Positions 1 to 11,857 are shown, numbered from the stretch's first letter. The stretch is DNA of 64,000 nt from Photorhabdus namnaonensis (GCF_001684335.1 NZ_LOIC01000063.1:824-64823); one strand, 5' to 3'. Numbers and translations are program-made. The notes: generated by a model from the letters alone, not told the origin.

Positions 1-60
1 GCGCCAGTTGCCCGGGATAGCCAGTGTGCCTTCATTCATTTGATAAGTTGTGTTTTCCAT
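1..60 (-). CDS. DUF1795 (Eag/DcrB-like) protein, N-terminal fragment
   Basis: Only the first 20 codons lie in the window, read leftward from an ATG at 60. The peptide begins MENTTYQMNEGTLAIPGNW, which resembles the start of DUF1795 proteins (a short strand, then NEG and a Pro-x-x-W turn). In the type VI secretion field these are Eag chaperones that bind the N-terminal region of Rhs or other effectors carried on VgrG/PAAR. A purine-rich CGGAAAA lies just upstream of the start. The assignment rests on a short pattern. If it is right, an Rhs or VgrG gene should lie beyond the left edge. Confidence 0.5.
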   Translation of the reverse strand, partial: MENTTYQMNEGTLAIPGNWR

Positions 61-517
61 GCTTTTTCCGTTGTTGATTGAAACAGGTTGTCATGCTCCG
101 GTGAACTCACCTGGCGTGGTCAGATAACAACAAGATGAGCGGTTAACTGAACGCATTATCAGGTCAGGGAAGCGGCTCATAAGTTACCCGGGAAGTAAAG
201 AACCCAAGGCAAGTTACGTCATAACTCTCTCTAAAGCGATAAAAACACCAACAGTTTGTCGCTGAGAGTCTTATTGATAACCTGTATGAACAGGCAACGT
301 CGGGGATAGGCTATTGCGGTTTAAGCGTCTGGTTAAGATAACGCATCAGTCGTTTTATGTGTTTAATATCCAATCAGGAACATATAATAAAAACTGCCTG
401 TTGTCCCGTTTGTTTGGGGGATGAACATTTGATGAGTTTAATAAATGTGACATAAATCCCAGATTTTTTACGCCGCTATGTTCACCAAAGATTCGATTTA
501 AGTAAACCTCAGATTAA
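61..517. other. Intergenic region, promoter side of the leftmost gene
   Basis: These 457 bases lie between the end of degS and the start of the leftmost gene. I see no supported reading frame or RNA. The stretch must hold the promoter of the leftward gene starting at 60. There is no clear degS terminator hairpin. Confidence 0.4.
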
Positions 518-1579
518 TTAATACTCATCATATTCTTCAATGGTCACTTGCAGCGATAATATTTTCCCATTGCGCAATAAAGTGACAGGAACAACGCTGC
601 CGGGGCGTATTTCAGCCACTTGATCCATTGTTTCAACCGCAGAAATAGCGGGTTTATTATTGACGCTAGTAACGATATCGCCCACTTTAATACCGGCTTT
701 TTGCGCTGGTCCGTTTGCAGTCACCTGAAATACTCGTAACCCCTGAATCTGGTTAATATTGCCGTTAGAAGAGCGAATATGTGGCAGCTCTTGTGACGTT
801 ATGCCGATAAAACCTCGGATAACTCGTCCATCACGGATAAGTTTCTGCATAATCTTAGTGGCGAGCTCAGTCGGAATAGCAAACCCTAACCCTTCTGGCG
901 TTTCACCATTTTCACTTTTATCGAATGATAATGTATTGATACCCACTAGTTCGCCAAGGGTGTTAATCAGTGCGCCGCCGGAGTTACCTTGATTAATGGA
1001 AGCATCGGTCTGGAGAAAGTTTTGACGGCGGGTAGGGCTTAATCCAACGCGACCGGTAGCGCTGATAATCCCTTGAGTAATGGTTTGCCCCAAATTATAA
1101 GGGTTACCAATGGCGAGAACGACATCTCCCACATGGGCTACTCTATTTGGATTTATCGTTATGACAGGTAGGTTTTCGGCATCAATTTTCAGGACGGCAA
1201 GATCCGTTAAGCTGTCAGAGCCTATGACCAGAGCTTCATAAAAATGACCGTCTTGCAGTGCGACAATAATTTGTCCCGCATTATTAATGACGTGTTTATT
1301 GGTAAGGATATAGCCCTTATCACTCATGATGACGCCAGAGCCAAGGGTATGGTTTTCCCGGCCTTGATGGGAAAAACTCCCCATGTTGCTGCTGTAAACA
1401 TTAACCACGGCAGGCGCCGCCCTACGGACACCTTTATTAAAGCTGAATGGAACTTCGTCATTACTGTTGCTGGTTATTGCAGACATCAGCCCGCCAGGGC
1501 GCAGTGATGGAATGGTAATCAGTAAAATTACAGCTACAAGTAATCCTAAAAAAGCAGAGCGCAGCAACTTGGCAATCAT
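518..1579 (-). CDS. degS: Periplasmic serine endoprotease DegS
   Basis: DegS is the inner-membrane-anchored trypsin-like protease that starts the sigma-E envelope stress cascade by cutting the anti-sigma factor RseA when its PDZ domain binds unfolded porin C-termini. The 353-residue product has one N-terminal membrane anchor (about residues 8-25) and a protease domain with the HtrA triad His96 (LTNKHV), Asp126 (LTDLAV) and Ser200 (GNSGGA). A single PDZ domain covers about residues 255-345. One PDZ and a retained anchor separate it from DegQ. Length matches E. coli DegS (355). In E. coli degQ directly precedes degS; here about 2.1 kb including an antitoxin gene separates them. Confidence 0.95.
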   Translation of the reverse strand: MIAKLLRSAFLGLLVAVILLITIPSLRPGGLMSAITSNSNDEVPFSFNKGVRRAAPAVVNVYSSNMGSFSHQGRENHTLGSGVIMSDKGYILTNKHVINNAGQIIVALQDGHFYEALVIGSDSLTDLAVLKIDAENLPVITINPNRVAHVGDVVLAIGNPYNLGQTITQGIISATGRVGLSPTRRQNFLQTDASINQGNSGGALINTLGELVGINTLSFDKSENGETPEGLGFAIPTELATKIMQKLIRDGRVIRGFIGITSQELPHIRSSNGNINQIQGLRVFQVTANGPAQKAGIKVGDIVTSVNNKPAISAVETMDQVAEIRPGSVVPVTLLRNGKILSLQVTIEEYDEY

Positions 1580-3344
1580 GGGTATTATTCGGTGTGAGTT
1601 AATGAGTCATGGCAGGATAACATAGAAATTAACAGATACTGCATTATGCTGTATTTACTTTTAGAGCTTCGATTATCATGGTTGAGTTTTCATTAATAAT
1701 AAAACGAAAAAATTTGTACTGACGGTTCGCGTGGGTATTAAACTCTTTTTTATCGTATTTTGCACAACCAGAGGGGGTTTTAACGCTGTTTTTACTGTCT
1801 TTAATTTTTCGTTTTTACGTTTTTTATTTACTTCGTAACGTTGATATTCGCTCAGATTAAATCATGTGGAGTACCGTTTTTCATATCGTTTGAAAACCAG
1901 GGGGGGCAGAAGTTTTCACTCATTCAGGTAAGATGAGATACGCTTTATCTGCATATGATAAAACAGTCGTTAAAAAGCCTTTATAGTCTGTTAGTGTCGT
2001 TTTAAAATCGGGAAAAAATAGTCAGTGTGTTATGAAAAAACAGGTAAAAATTTTAACTATTAAAGGTGAAAATAAGTGATTAAGGTTTTAAAAAAAATGG
2101 GTAAAAATTCGATGCTTTATTGACATTGGAAGAGAAAGCATTCGGAAAAACCGGCCTTGAATTGATTAACACAGTGACCGCGTTAATCCAGTAATAAGAG
2201 TAAAAATATTTAACAGGATTAACCGAATTAAGCTAATGTGCTTAAATAAGCGGTTTTGCATGGGTTGTAAGGCGTTTGCGAAAAACAGAGATAATGATTA
2301 AAGAAAATCGATAAACCTTTAGATTGACTAGGTTAGCCGTATTAAAAATGACGAAATCATCAGGCATTGAGTTTAAATATTATTAGCATCTCGGTTATCT
2401 GCTCTGGTTTTAACGTTGAAAAGTTAGATGCAGGGAAAAAAGAAAACTTAAACATCAGTTTAGTTAACATAGGGCAATTAAATGCGTATCAGGAGATGAA
2501 AAAACATGAGGTTGATAAAAACTACGCAATGAAGCTCCTCTTTTGCTTAAAAAAACAAAAAAACAAAAAAACAAAAAAACGGAATGATAATTGTTTTACC
2601 GATTCCATCTCTTTTAACATGGTTAACTTTCTCTTTTTACTTGTATTTCCCGCTTTTAGCGATCGTAAGCGCTTTTTTATCGGTAATTAATTCATCTGAG
2701 GATTAAAAAAGCAGGTATCCCATTAATGCCAGATTTTTAAAAGGGACGGCGTAAATAAAAAAGGTTTATTCCTTGCTATAATGATTTAAAAGTGAGTATA
2801 CAGAGAGATTAAAGATTTATATAAGGATTTAACTCAATAGATACCTTCTTTATAAGGACAGTTAATTGCTTTTAATAAAAATCCATTAACCATTAACAGA
2901 GAGTTGAAAAGAAATCAGCAGGTAAAATAATGTTATTCGGCATGTTGATATTAAAATATTTTTTCACCATTATTTTACTAAGCAAGTTATAAACATGACG
3001 CAATAAAAAGAGGGATAAAACGGTTAATGTGGTAGGATTTAACTTCTAAACAGAGAGTTGATTATCCGAGAAAGTATAAGATAGTATCTTTAATCTCATC
3101 AGGCTATTTACTGGCATAATTTATCCGAAAAATAAAGAGTGGCAGCCTATAAAAATCTCTCAGGATTGAGAGTAAACAGCCTCAGCAAAGATAAAAAGCG
3201 GGTAAATTAACGTTGGTTAAATGTAAAATACGGTATGCCATGATGATTAAATTGAATAAAAATCAGGTATTAAAAGTGGTAAAAACAACGGTTAAAACCT
3301 GATGCCAATTAAAATCAGAGGTTAAAACAATGGCTTATATTTTT
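1580..3344. other. Long AT-rich spacer between degS and the antitoxin gene
   Basis: About 1.77 kb has no convincing gene on either strand. The 107-codon frame at 2367-2690 has low-complexity Lys/Asn-rich content and no good ribosome-binding site, so I treat it as chance. The stretch is rich in GGTTAAAA-like words and A/T runs, with a G7 run near 1897-1903 and an exact (A7C)x4 tandem repeat at 2549-2580. It splits the normally adjacent degQ-degS pair. It may be decayed accessory DNA or hold an unrecognised small RNA. No insertion-sequence ends were recognised. Confidence 0.6.
2549..2580. repeat. Perfect 8-bp microsatellite, (AAAAAAAC)x4
   Basis: Four exact copies of a seven-A-plus-C unit lie head to tail. 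An 8-bp unit is not a multiple of three, so copy-number change would shift any reading frame through it, as in contingency loci. No recognised gene crosses it; only a doubtful 107-codon frame does. Confidence 0.95.
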
Positions 3345-3572
3345 TCATAACTTAACGCGTCCTTTTTCCACAATATCCAGCCGTTCGGTTAAAAAGTTAG
3401 AGTTAGCTTTTTCTTGTTGCGAAAAGGAATTCCAACTGGGTTTAACCGGCCGCAGAATAATGATATCGCCTTCACGAATAATCTCCAATTCGTTCACTCC
3501 CTCGAAATCGAGGTCATGAGGTAAACATACAGCTCGGTTATTGCCGTTTTTAAATACGACTACGGTTCTCAT
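3345..3572 (-). CDS. VapB-type (AbrB/MazE fold) antitoxin, solitary
   Basis: The 75-residue product starts MRTVVVFKNGNNRAVCLP and continues with ELEIIREGDIIILRPVKPSW. This is the swapped-hairpin AbrB/VapB DNA-binding domain followed by a toxin-binding tail. Family members bind and neutralise VapC PIN-domain RNases and repress their own operon. An upstream in-frame Met exists, but GGAGG seven bases before 3572 fixes this start. A vapC gene would be expected just downstream (below 3345), but there is none, only the AT-rich spacer. It is therefore an orphan antitoxin, either a remnant of a lost pair or a stand-alone regulator. The DNA-binding half is the more certain part. Confidence 0.75.
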   Translation of the reverse strand: MRTVVVFKNGNNRAVCLPHDLDFEGVNELEIIREGDIIILRPVKPSWNSFSQQEKANSNFLTERLDIVEKGRVKL

Positions 3573-3690
3573 ATTGAGTCCTCCAGAAAAACTATTTACA
3601 AGTTCACCCGTCGTGAGGGATATCAACGACTTTGAGATACAGCGTTACGCTGTATCTCAAATGGAATTAGATCGGTTTTTACTAAAATTA

Positions 3691-5067
3691 TTAATTTCTC
3701 AGTAACAAATAGATACTCTCTTCACCGCGAAGAATGTTCAGCGCTATGACTGGCGGTTTAGAATCAATGACTTTGCGCAGTTCATTAATATTCTGTATCC
3801 GTTCATTATTGATCCCAACAATCAGGTCATTTTTCTGTAAGCCAGATAACGCCGCCGGTGAGTTTTGAGCGACATTATCTATTTTCACACCGTAAGTTCC
3901 TTTCACCTCACCATTGCTCAGGGTTGCACCTTGCAGGGCAAGGGTTAGATTTCCGGCTTTGGTTGTTTGACCTTCACTGTTTTCCAGCGTAACAGAAACC
4001 TCCATTGGCTTACCTTTACGCAATAAGCCAATTTTAATTTCTTTGCCTGGTATCGTTGTGCCGATTTTTGCTTTCAGCTCAGCAAAGCTACTAATCTTCT
4101 TGCCATCAACGGAAACAAGAATGTCGCCGGATTTAATACCTGCTTTCGCTGCTGCGGATTTTGGTAATACTTCACTGACAAATGCCCCGCGCTGAGCATC
4201 GATATTGAATGCTTTGGCGATATCGGAATTCATTTCCATGCCTTTAATACCAAGAATACCGCGCTTGACTTCACCATGAGCGATAAGCTGCTCACTCAAG
4301 GTTTTTGCCATATTACTTGGGATTGCGAAGCCGATACCGATGTTACCGCCACCCGGGGCCAGAATAGCGGTATTGATACCAATTAATTCACCATTTAAAT
4401 TAACTAGTGCGCCGCCGGAGTTGCCACGGTTAATAGAAGCATCCGTTTGGATGAAATTTTCTAACCCTTCCAGGTTCAGACCGCTACGTCCTAACGCAGA
4501 GATAATGCCGGAAGTTGCAGTTTGACCAAGGCCGAACGGATTACCAACCGCGACAGCAAAATCACCAACTCGGAGCTTATCGGAATCGGCCATCGTAATT
4601 GCAGTTAAATTCTTAGCATCTTTCAGTTGCAGCAGGGCAATATCAGTCTGAGGATCGCGGCCTAACAATCTGGCCTCATATTCACGTCCATCATTCAATT
4701 GGACGCGGATTTTATCTGCGTTCTCGATAACGTGATTGTTGGTTAATATATAACCTTTCGCGGCGTCAATGATGACGCCTGAGCCAAGCCCTTGGAATGG
4801 GCGGGTGCTTTCGCGGCCCATTGGTAGATTTGGACCAAAGAAGAATCTGAATTCTTCGGGTATACTCTGTTCCTGTTGTACCTGCGTACCGGAAACATGC
4901 ACGCTGACAACGGCTGGCAGGACTTTTTCAAGCATCGGTGCAAGGCTTGGTAACGCCTGACCGGCAATAGCAGCAGGTAAAGCAGCGCTACTGATAGTCG
5001 GGACCGAAATTGTAGACAGTCCGATACTGATTGCTAACGCACTAAGGAATAAGTGTTTTCTTTTCAT
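3691..5067 (-). CDS. degQ: Periplasmic serine endoprotease DegQ (HtrA family)
   Basis: DegQ degrades and refolds damaged periplasmic proteins as an oligomer. The 458-residue product has a signal peptide (about residues 1-28, cleaved near ISSA-A), then a protease domain with the triad His112, Asp142 and Ser217 (RGNSGGA), and two C-terminal PDZ domains (about 265-355 and 370-455). Length equals that of E. coli DegQ (455). The shorter loop compared with DegP and the position before degS favour DegQ; the two are hard to separate by sequence alone. The gene reads leftward towards the antitoxin and degS. Confidence 0.93.
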   Translation of the reverse strand: MKRKHLFLSALAISIGLSTISVPTISSAALPAAIAGQALPSLAPMLEKVLPAVVSVHVSGTQVQQEQSIPEEFRFFFGPNLPMGRESTRPFQGLGSGVIIDAAKGYILTNNHVIENADKIRVQLNDGREYEARLLGRDPQTDIALLQLKDAKNLTAITMADSDKLRVGDFAVAVGNPFGLGQTATSGIISALGRSGLNLEGLENFIQTDASINRGNSGGALVNLNGELIGINTAILAPGGGNIGIGFAIPSNMAKTLSEQLIAHGEVKRGILGIKGMEMNSDIAKAFNIDAQRGAFVSEVLPKSAAAKAGIKSGDILVSVDGKKISSFAELKAKIGTTIPGKEIKIGLLRKGKPMEVSVTLENSEGQTTKAGNLTLALQGATLSNGEVKGTYGVKIDNVAQNSPAALSGLQKNDLIVGINNERIQNINELRKVIDSKPPVIALNILRGEESIYLLLRN

Positions 5068-5305
5068 CTAATTTTGTTCTCTTGTATACCTAAGCCAGAA
5101 GGCCAATGAAGTTAATTCCGGCAAGCAGCCATGATTATTCTATGACTGTTAATTATTAAATAAAGTTCATCGGGCAAACAGATTTAGCATGATTCTTTAC
5201 AGGTATTTACATGATTGAGAAACAAAAAGACAAAACTTGCAGCTAGATAATAGATTTTACATTTGAATTAGTGCTGTGGCACAAAACATGCCACAGCAAA
5301 AATTT

Positions 5306-5710
5306 TTACTGGTTTTTTTCGTTCATCGGACGAAACAGGCCGGAAGCGCCGTCGGAATAATCCTTTGGCGGCATCTTAACCGGAGCTTGATCATTATCCG
5401 CTTCTGATTCAGTCAATCGATAATTAAATGGATTGTCTTGTACTGGCATATTCGGCATCAGTTCATGAGAGCTTTTAGCCATATGCTGATATAACTGACG
5501 ATAATCGCGAGCCATATTGTCGAGTAATTCTGCACTGCGGGCAAAATGACCAACTAATTCTTTACGGTACTCTTCCAGTTCTGATTTATTATTCTCCAGT
5601 TCGGTTTGTAAGGCTTTCTGCTGGCGCAGCTTAGCGTTACCAAAACGCATAACTAGCGCCCCGATAACAAAACCAACTGCCAATCCAATCAGTGCATACT
5701 CCCAAGTCAT
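5306..5710 (-). CDS. zapG: Z-ring-associated protein ZapG (YhcB, DUF1043)
   Basis: This is a 134-residue inner-membrane protein with one N-terminal membrane segment (about residues 4-22) followed by a long charged coiled coil (about 25-75) and a disordered acidic tail. In E. coli YhcB/ZapG links envelope growth and cell division. Length and the MTWEYALIGLAVGFVIGA start match the family. It is divergent from zapE, with about 220 bases between them for both promoters, the same arrangement as in E. coli. Confidence 0.9.
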   Translation of the reverse strand: MTWEYALIGLAVGFVIGALVMRFGNAKLRQQKALQTELENNKSELEEYRKELVGHFARSAELLDNMARDYRQLYQHMAKSSHELMPNMPVQDNPFNYRLTESEADNDQAPVKMPPKDYSDGASGLFRPMNEKNQ

Positions 5711-5928
5711 AGCTACTCCTTCATCAACATCGTTGTTCCGCAGAATGTTTCACTTAATTATCGTCACTATAACCGTTAATCTAGTTAGAGTGGAATATTG
5801 ATCATGATTTACATTTGTTTGTAGACCTTATTCTGAACCTTATTGTAGACAATTGATCCGGTAATAAGGTCAATCTGAATCATAAAAACGATAAAAAATG
5901 GGCGATTATTTTAAGGATTGTTATTGTC

Positions 5929-7059
5929 ATGCCATCATTGATTACCCCTTCATCATACTATCAAAAAGCCCTTTCCGAGGGTAAATACCAACCAGATGAG
6001 GTTCAGCGTCAAGTCGTTGCTCAATTGGATACCATTCATCATGCTCTGATTAATGCTTCTGCCGGCTGTCCCGTGAAACGCCAAAGCTTGAAAGGTCGTC
6101 TGAGTAAACTGTTAGGCAAGCCGACTTCAATGAGTTGTTCACCTGTTCAAGGGCTTTATATGTGGGGAGGTGTTGGTAGAGGGAAAACTTGGTTAATGGA
6201 TATGTTTTACCAAAATTTACCCGGTGAAAGAAAATTACGTTTGCATTTCCATCGTTTTATGCTGCGAGTGCATGAAGAGTTAAAGGCATTGCAAGGGCAT
6301 GAAAATCCTCTGGATATTGTGGCGGATGGTTTTAAAGCGGAAACCGATGTGCTTTGCTTTGATGAGTTTTTCGTTTCCGATATTACCGATGCCATGATTC
6401 TCGGTACATTGTTGGAGGCGCTGTTTGTCAGGGGAATTACCTTGATTGCAACGTCCAATATTCCTCCAGATGAACTCTATCGCAATGGCTTACAGCGAGC
6501 TCGTTTTTTGCCTGCTATTGAGCAGATCAAAAAATATTGTGATGTTATGAATGTGGATTCGGGTATTGACTATCGGTTGCGCACATTGACACAAGCTCAT
6601 CTCTATTTTGCACCGCTGAATGAAGATAATGAACGAGAGATGGATCGAATGTTTATGCTTTTGGCCGGTAACAGCGGTGAACAAGCTTCGGTGTTGGAAA
6701 TTAACCATCGGCAGATGCCGGCGATTCGTAACGCTGATGGTGTATTGGCAATTGGATTTAAAGTTTTGTGTGAAGATGCGCGTAGTCAGATGGATTATAT
6801 TGTTTTAGCAAAACTTTATCACACTGTTTTGTTATATCAGGTTCCAGCGATAATGCCGGGTAATGAAAATGCCGCTCGTCGTTTTCTGGCTCTGGTTGAT
6901 GAGTTTTACGAACGCCGGGTAAAGCTGATCATTAATGCGGCGGTGCCGATGGAGCAAATTTACCAAGGGGTGTTGTTGACTTTTGAATACCAGCGTTGCT
7001 TATCTCGTTTGCAAGAGATGCAAAGTGAAGAGTATCTGAAATTACCTCATTTACCTTAA
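5929..7059 (+). CDS. zapE: Cell division ATPase ZapE (AFG1-like, YhcM)
   Basis: ZapE is an AFG1-family P-loop ATPase reported to act at the constricting Z ring. The 376-residue product shows a Walker A motif GGVGRGKT (about residues 84-91) and a Walker B-like LCFDEFFV with the DITDAMIL segment after it. A sensor-type ATSN motif follows. Length matches E. coli (375). The start lies after GGATTG seven bases upstream. It is divergent from zapG and is followed by the L13 leader. Confidence 0.94.
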   Translation: MPSLITPSSYYQKALSEGKYQPDEVQRQVVAQLDTIHHALINASAGCPVKRQSLKGRLSKLLGKPTSMSCSPVQGLYMWGGVGRGKTWLMDMFYQNLPGERKLRLHFHRFMLRVHEELKALQGHENPLDIVADGFKAETDVLCFDEFFVSDITDAMILGTLLEALFVRGITLIATSNIPPDELYRNGLQRARFLPAIEQIKKYCDVMNVDSGIDYRLRTLTQAHLYFAPLNEDNEREMDRMFMLLAGNSGEQASVLEINHRQMPAIRNADGVLAIGFKVLCEDARSQMDYIVLAKLYHTVLLYQVPAIMPGNENAARRFLALVDEFYERRVKLIINAAVPMEQIYQGVLLTFEYQRCLSRLQEMQSEEYLKLPHLP

Positions 7060-7140
7060 TTTTATGTTTACCCGTATATTTCAGATTCAAAACTGATTTT
7101 AAATATTCAAATTGGGGTCGATTTTTATTTTTGACTTCTC

Positions 7141-7741
<601 letters not shown>

Positions 7742-7753
7742 TCGGGATTATAG

Positions 7754-8149
<396 letters not shown>

Positions 8150-8181
8150 TTTTTTGTCTTTATGGCAATTATTTAATGTGC

Positions 8182-8208
8182 AAACCCGTCTTTGTGGCGG
8201 GTTTTTTA
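8182..8208 (+). terminator. Rho-independent terminator of rplM-rpsI
   Basis: AAACCCG at 8182-8188 pairs with CGGGTTT at 8198-8204 and is followed by a T run. It ends the ribosomal protein operon 33 bases after the rpsI stop. Confidence 0.85.
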
Positions 8209-8471
8209 CTTAATTATCCATACACTTCCCCCAAAATGTACAAAATCTGGTAAACTAGTGCCAATTTTTGCCTCATCCATTTGTCTGCCTATTATCTGAA
8301 CGATGGTAATTGTTTTGGATAGTAATTGTGTTGGATAATAATTGCGTTGAATAGCGCATTCCGTATTCACCGTTGCGGCGCAGAAACATAAAGGGTGAGA
8401 ATGAATGAGTAAGAATAGTCGTGGTCGTGTGGGGCTATTCATTCCTTTTTTAGATAAACTTGGAGGTTTTC

Positions 8472-9113
8472 ATGGCTGTCGCTGCCAACAAACGTTCGGT
8501 AATGACTCTGTTTTCAGGCCCGGCCGACATTTTTAGCCATCAAGTGCGAATTGTATTGGCGGAAAAAGGTGTCAGCGTTGAAGTTGAACAGGTTGAGGCA
8601 GGTAACCTGCCACAGGACCTCATCGATCTGAACCCTTATCAGACAGTTCCGACTTTGGTTGATCGTGAGCTGGCGCTATATGATTCCCGCATCATTATGG
8701 AATATCTGGATGAACGTTTTCCTCATCCACCATTAATGCCAGTGTATCCAGTTGCCCGTGGTTCCAGCCGTTTGATGATGCACCGCATCCAAAAAGACTG
8801 GTACTCCCTGATGCATACGATTGAAGAAGGTAATTCTCAAGAAGCCAATACTGCCCGTAAACGATTAGCAGAAGAGTTGCTAGCAGTGGCGCCAATATTT
8901 AAAGAGATGCCATTCTTTATGAGCGAAGAATTCAGTTTGGTTGATTGTTATCTTGCTCCTTTACTATGGCGTTTACCGGTATTGGGTATAGAGTTACCGA
9001 GTTCTGGCACTAAAGATTTACAAATTTACATGCAGCGTGTCTTTGAACGTGATGCATTCTTGGCTTCGTTAACCGAAGCTGAACGTGAAATGCGCTTGCA
9101 ATCCAGGAGCTGA
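8472..9113 (+). CDS. sspA: Stringent starvation protein A
   Basis: SspA is a glutathione-S-transferase-fold protein that binds RNA polymerase and changes transcription during starvation and stationary phase. Here, as in other enterobacteria, it may also affect virulence genes. The product is 213 residues, from MAVAANKRSVMTLFSGP. An N-terminal thioredoxin-like domain (about 10-90, with NPYQTVPTLVD) is followed by a helical domain with EFSLVDCYLAPLLWRLP. I chose the ATG at 8472 over the in-frame ATG at 8460 because TGGAGG lies at the right distance before it and the family starts there. It is followed by sspB after 3 bases. Confidence 0.96.
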   Translation: MAVAANKRSVMTLFSGPADIFSHQVRIVLAEKGVSVEVEQVEAGNLPQDLIDLNPYQTVPTLVDRELALYDSRIIMEYLDERFPHPPLMPVYPVARGSSRLMMHRIQKDWYSLMHTIEEGNSQEANTARKRLAEELLAVAPIFKEMPFFMSEEFSLVDCYLAPLLWRLPVLGIELPSSGTKDLQIYMQRVFERDAFLASLTEAEREMRLQSRS

Positions 9114-9116
9114 TTT

Positions 9117-9632
9117 ATGGAGCTGTCTCAAATGTCTCCCCGTCGTCCTTATTTGTTGCGTGCTCACTACGAGTGGTTGCTCGATAATAATATGACTCCG
9201 CATCTGGTTATAGACGTGACTTTACGTGGAGTTAATGTACCAATGGAATATGCCCGCGATGGGCAAATTGTGTTGAATATAGCGCCGAGAGCTGTTGGTA
9301 ATCTTGAGTTAACCAATGATGAAGTACGCTTCAATGCCCGTTTTGGTGGTGTTCCCCGTCGGGTTAATGTACCGATGGCGGCGGTTATAGCGATTTATGG
9401 CCGTGAAAACGGGGCGGGAATGATGTTTGAGCCTGAAGCAGCTTATAAAGATGAATATCTTTTTAAATCCGCTTCAGATCAGGATAAAGCGGGTACCTCT
9501 GCATCTGCGACAGATAATCTGGTATTAATTACGGATACATTGCCCGATGCCGAAGATAATAGTGGAACTTCACCTGATGATGAGCCACCAAAACCGACGA
9601 GAGGGCGCCCTGCTTTACGGGTAGTGAAATAA
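9117..9632 (+). CDS. sspB: ClpXP specificity factor SspB
   Basis: SspB tethers ssrA-tagged peptides and other substrates to ClpX. The 171-residue product has the folded substrate-binding domain (about residues 1-115, beginning SPRRPYLLRAHYEWLLDN). An acidic flexible linker follows, and it ends in the RGRPALRVVK peptide that docks on the ClpX N-domain. It starts 3 bases after the sspA stop, so the two are cotranscribed, and ends at a terminator. Confidence 0.95.
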   Translation: MELSQMSPRRPYLLRAHYEWLLDNNMTPHLVIDVTLRGVNVPMEYARDGQIVLNIAPRAVGNLELTNDEVRFNARFGGVPRRVNVPMAAVIAIYGRENGAGMMFEPEAAYKDEYLFKSASDQDKAGTSASATDNLVLITDTLPDAEDNSGTSPDDEPPKPTRGRPALRVVK

Positions 9633-9642
9633 GCGTTAAAAG

Positions 9643-9670
9643 AGGGGGCGGCTTGCCTCCTTATTTTTTT
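9643..9670 (+). terminator. Terminator after sspAB
   Basis: A 7-bp stem (AGGGGGC with GCCTCCT, one G-U pair) and a five-base loop are followed by TATTTTTTT, 10 bases past the sspB stop. Confidence 0.8.
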
Positions 9671-9682
9671 CAAATTTATTGA

Positions 9683-10189
9683 CTAGAATTCTGTATTGTA
9701 GGCTTTTTCTAACTCCCAGAAACAATCTTCAGATTTATCTTTAGCTTCTCTATCTGTAATGGCGCCTAAGCTCTTTTTAACCTTATCGACAAACTCTATT
9801 TTATTCTCTCTGGTTCCCAGTTCTGGTGGGATTGTGCAGATATCAGCCAGTGATAGATTGTTTTCTTTATCTGCGTTAGCAAGGACCTCGACAGGATTAT
9901 TAATTAATGCCAGGGATAATGCGTAGCGTATCTCTTTGGCAAAATCTTGGTGCGTGCTTTGCGTTAATTTAAAAGCTAGTTTTATCCAGTTGTGGTCACC
10001 AGTGGAGATTTTGTGAACGATTTCTTGTCTGACCCCCATTTCACCTAATTCTGCCGCCACAGAGTTGGTACCTCTGTTTATAATTTCTTTAGTAATATCT
10101 TCGGGTGTCAAGGGTTGTGATAAAGCAAATGCCGTTTGATTTATAAGCAGCATTGACGAAAACAAAATTAGGGATTTCATTAATTTCAT
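9683..10189 (-). CDS. Predicted periplasmic protein of unknown function
   Basis: I do not recognise this 168-residue protein. It has a clear signal peptide (MKLMKSLILFSSMLLINQTAFA, cleavage likely after the AFA near residue 23). The mature part is helical and acidic, with two cysteines (in DICTIPP and DCFWELE) that could pair in the periplasm. GGAAAC six bases before 10189 supports the first Met; a second Met three residues on is the alternative. It lies alone between the convergent sspAB operon and gltD, a position where E. coli has other genes. It is probably a lineage-specific envelope protein. Confidence 0.6.
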   Translation of the reverse strand: MKLMKSLILFSSMLLINQTAFALSQPLTPEDITKEIINRGTNSVAAELGEMGVRQEIVHKISTGDHNWIKLAFKLTQSTHQDFAKEIRYALSLALINNPVEVLANADKENNLSLADICTIPPELGTRENKIEFVDKVKKSLGAITDREAKDKSEDCFWELEKAYNTEF

Positions 10190-10389
10190 TAATGTTTCCA
10201 GTGTTTGTAGTTAAGTAAATATCATAGTGTTTGATTCTATTGATTAGAATATATTATTTAAATTCAACATTAATAAAAAATAATATTCTAAAACATTATA
10301 TATGACAGTAACAAACCTGAAATGTTCATTAAGTTTACTTACTTTTTTGTGTAAGGGTAATTAGATTAATATAATTTATCAAATTGATC
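10190..10389. other. AT-rich intergenic region upstream of the periplasmic protein gene
   Basis: About 200 very AT-rich bases lie between the start of the periplasmic protein gene and the gltD terminator. It presumably holds that gene's leftward promoter. No frame or RNA was recognised. Confidence 0.4.
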
Positions 10390-10421
10390 ATAAAAAAAGA
10401 GACGGGAGCTGAAAAGCTCCC
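10390..10421 (-). terminator. Terminator of gltBD
   Basis: Read leftward from the gltD stop, GGGAGCT pairs with AGCTCCC (10404-10410 and 10415-10421), followed by a CTCTTTTTTT tract. Confidence 0.85.
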
Positions 10422-10429
10422 TTGGTTGA

Positions 10430-11857
<1,428 letters not shown>

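Noticed and set aside
2367-2690. 107-codon rightward frame in the degS/antitoxin spacer
   Set aside because: Low-complexity Lys/Asn content, no convincing ribosome-binding site and a microsatellite inside; it looks like chance in AT-rich DNA.
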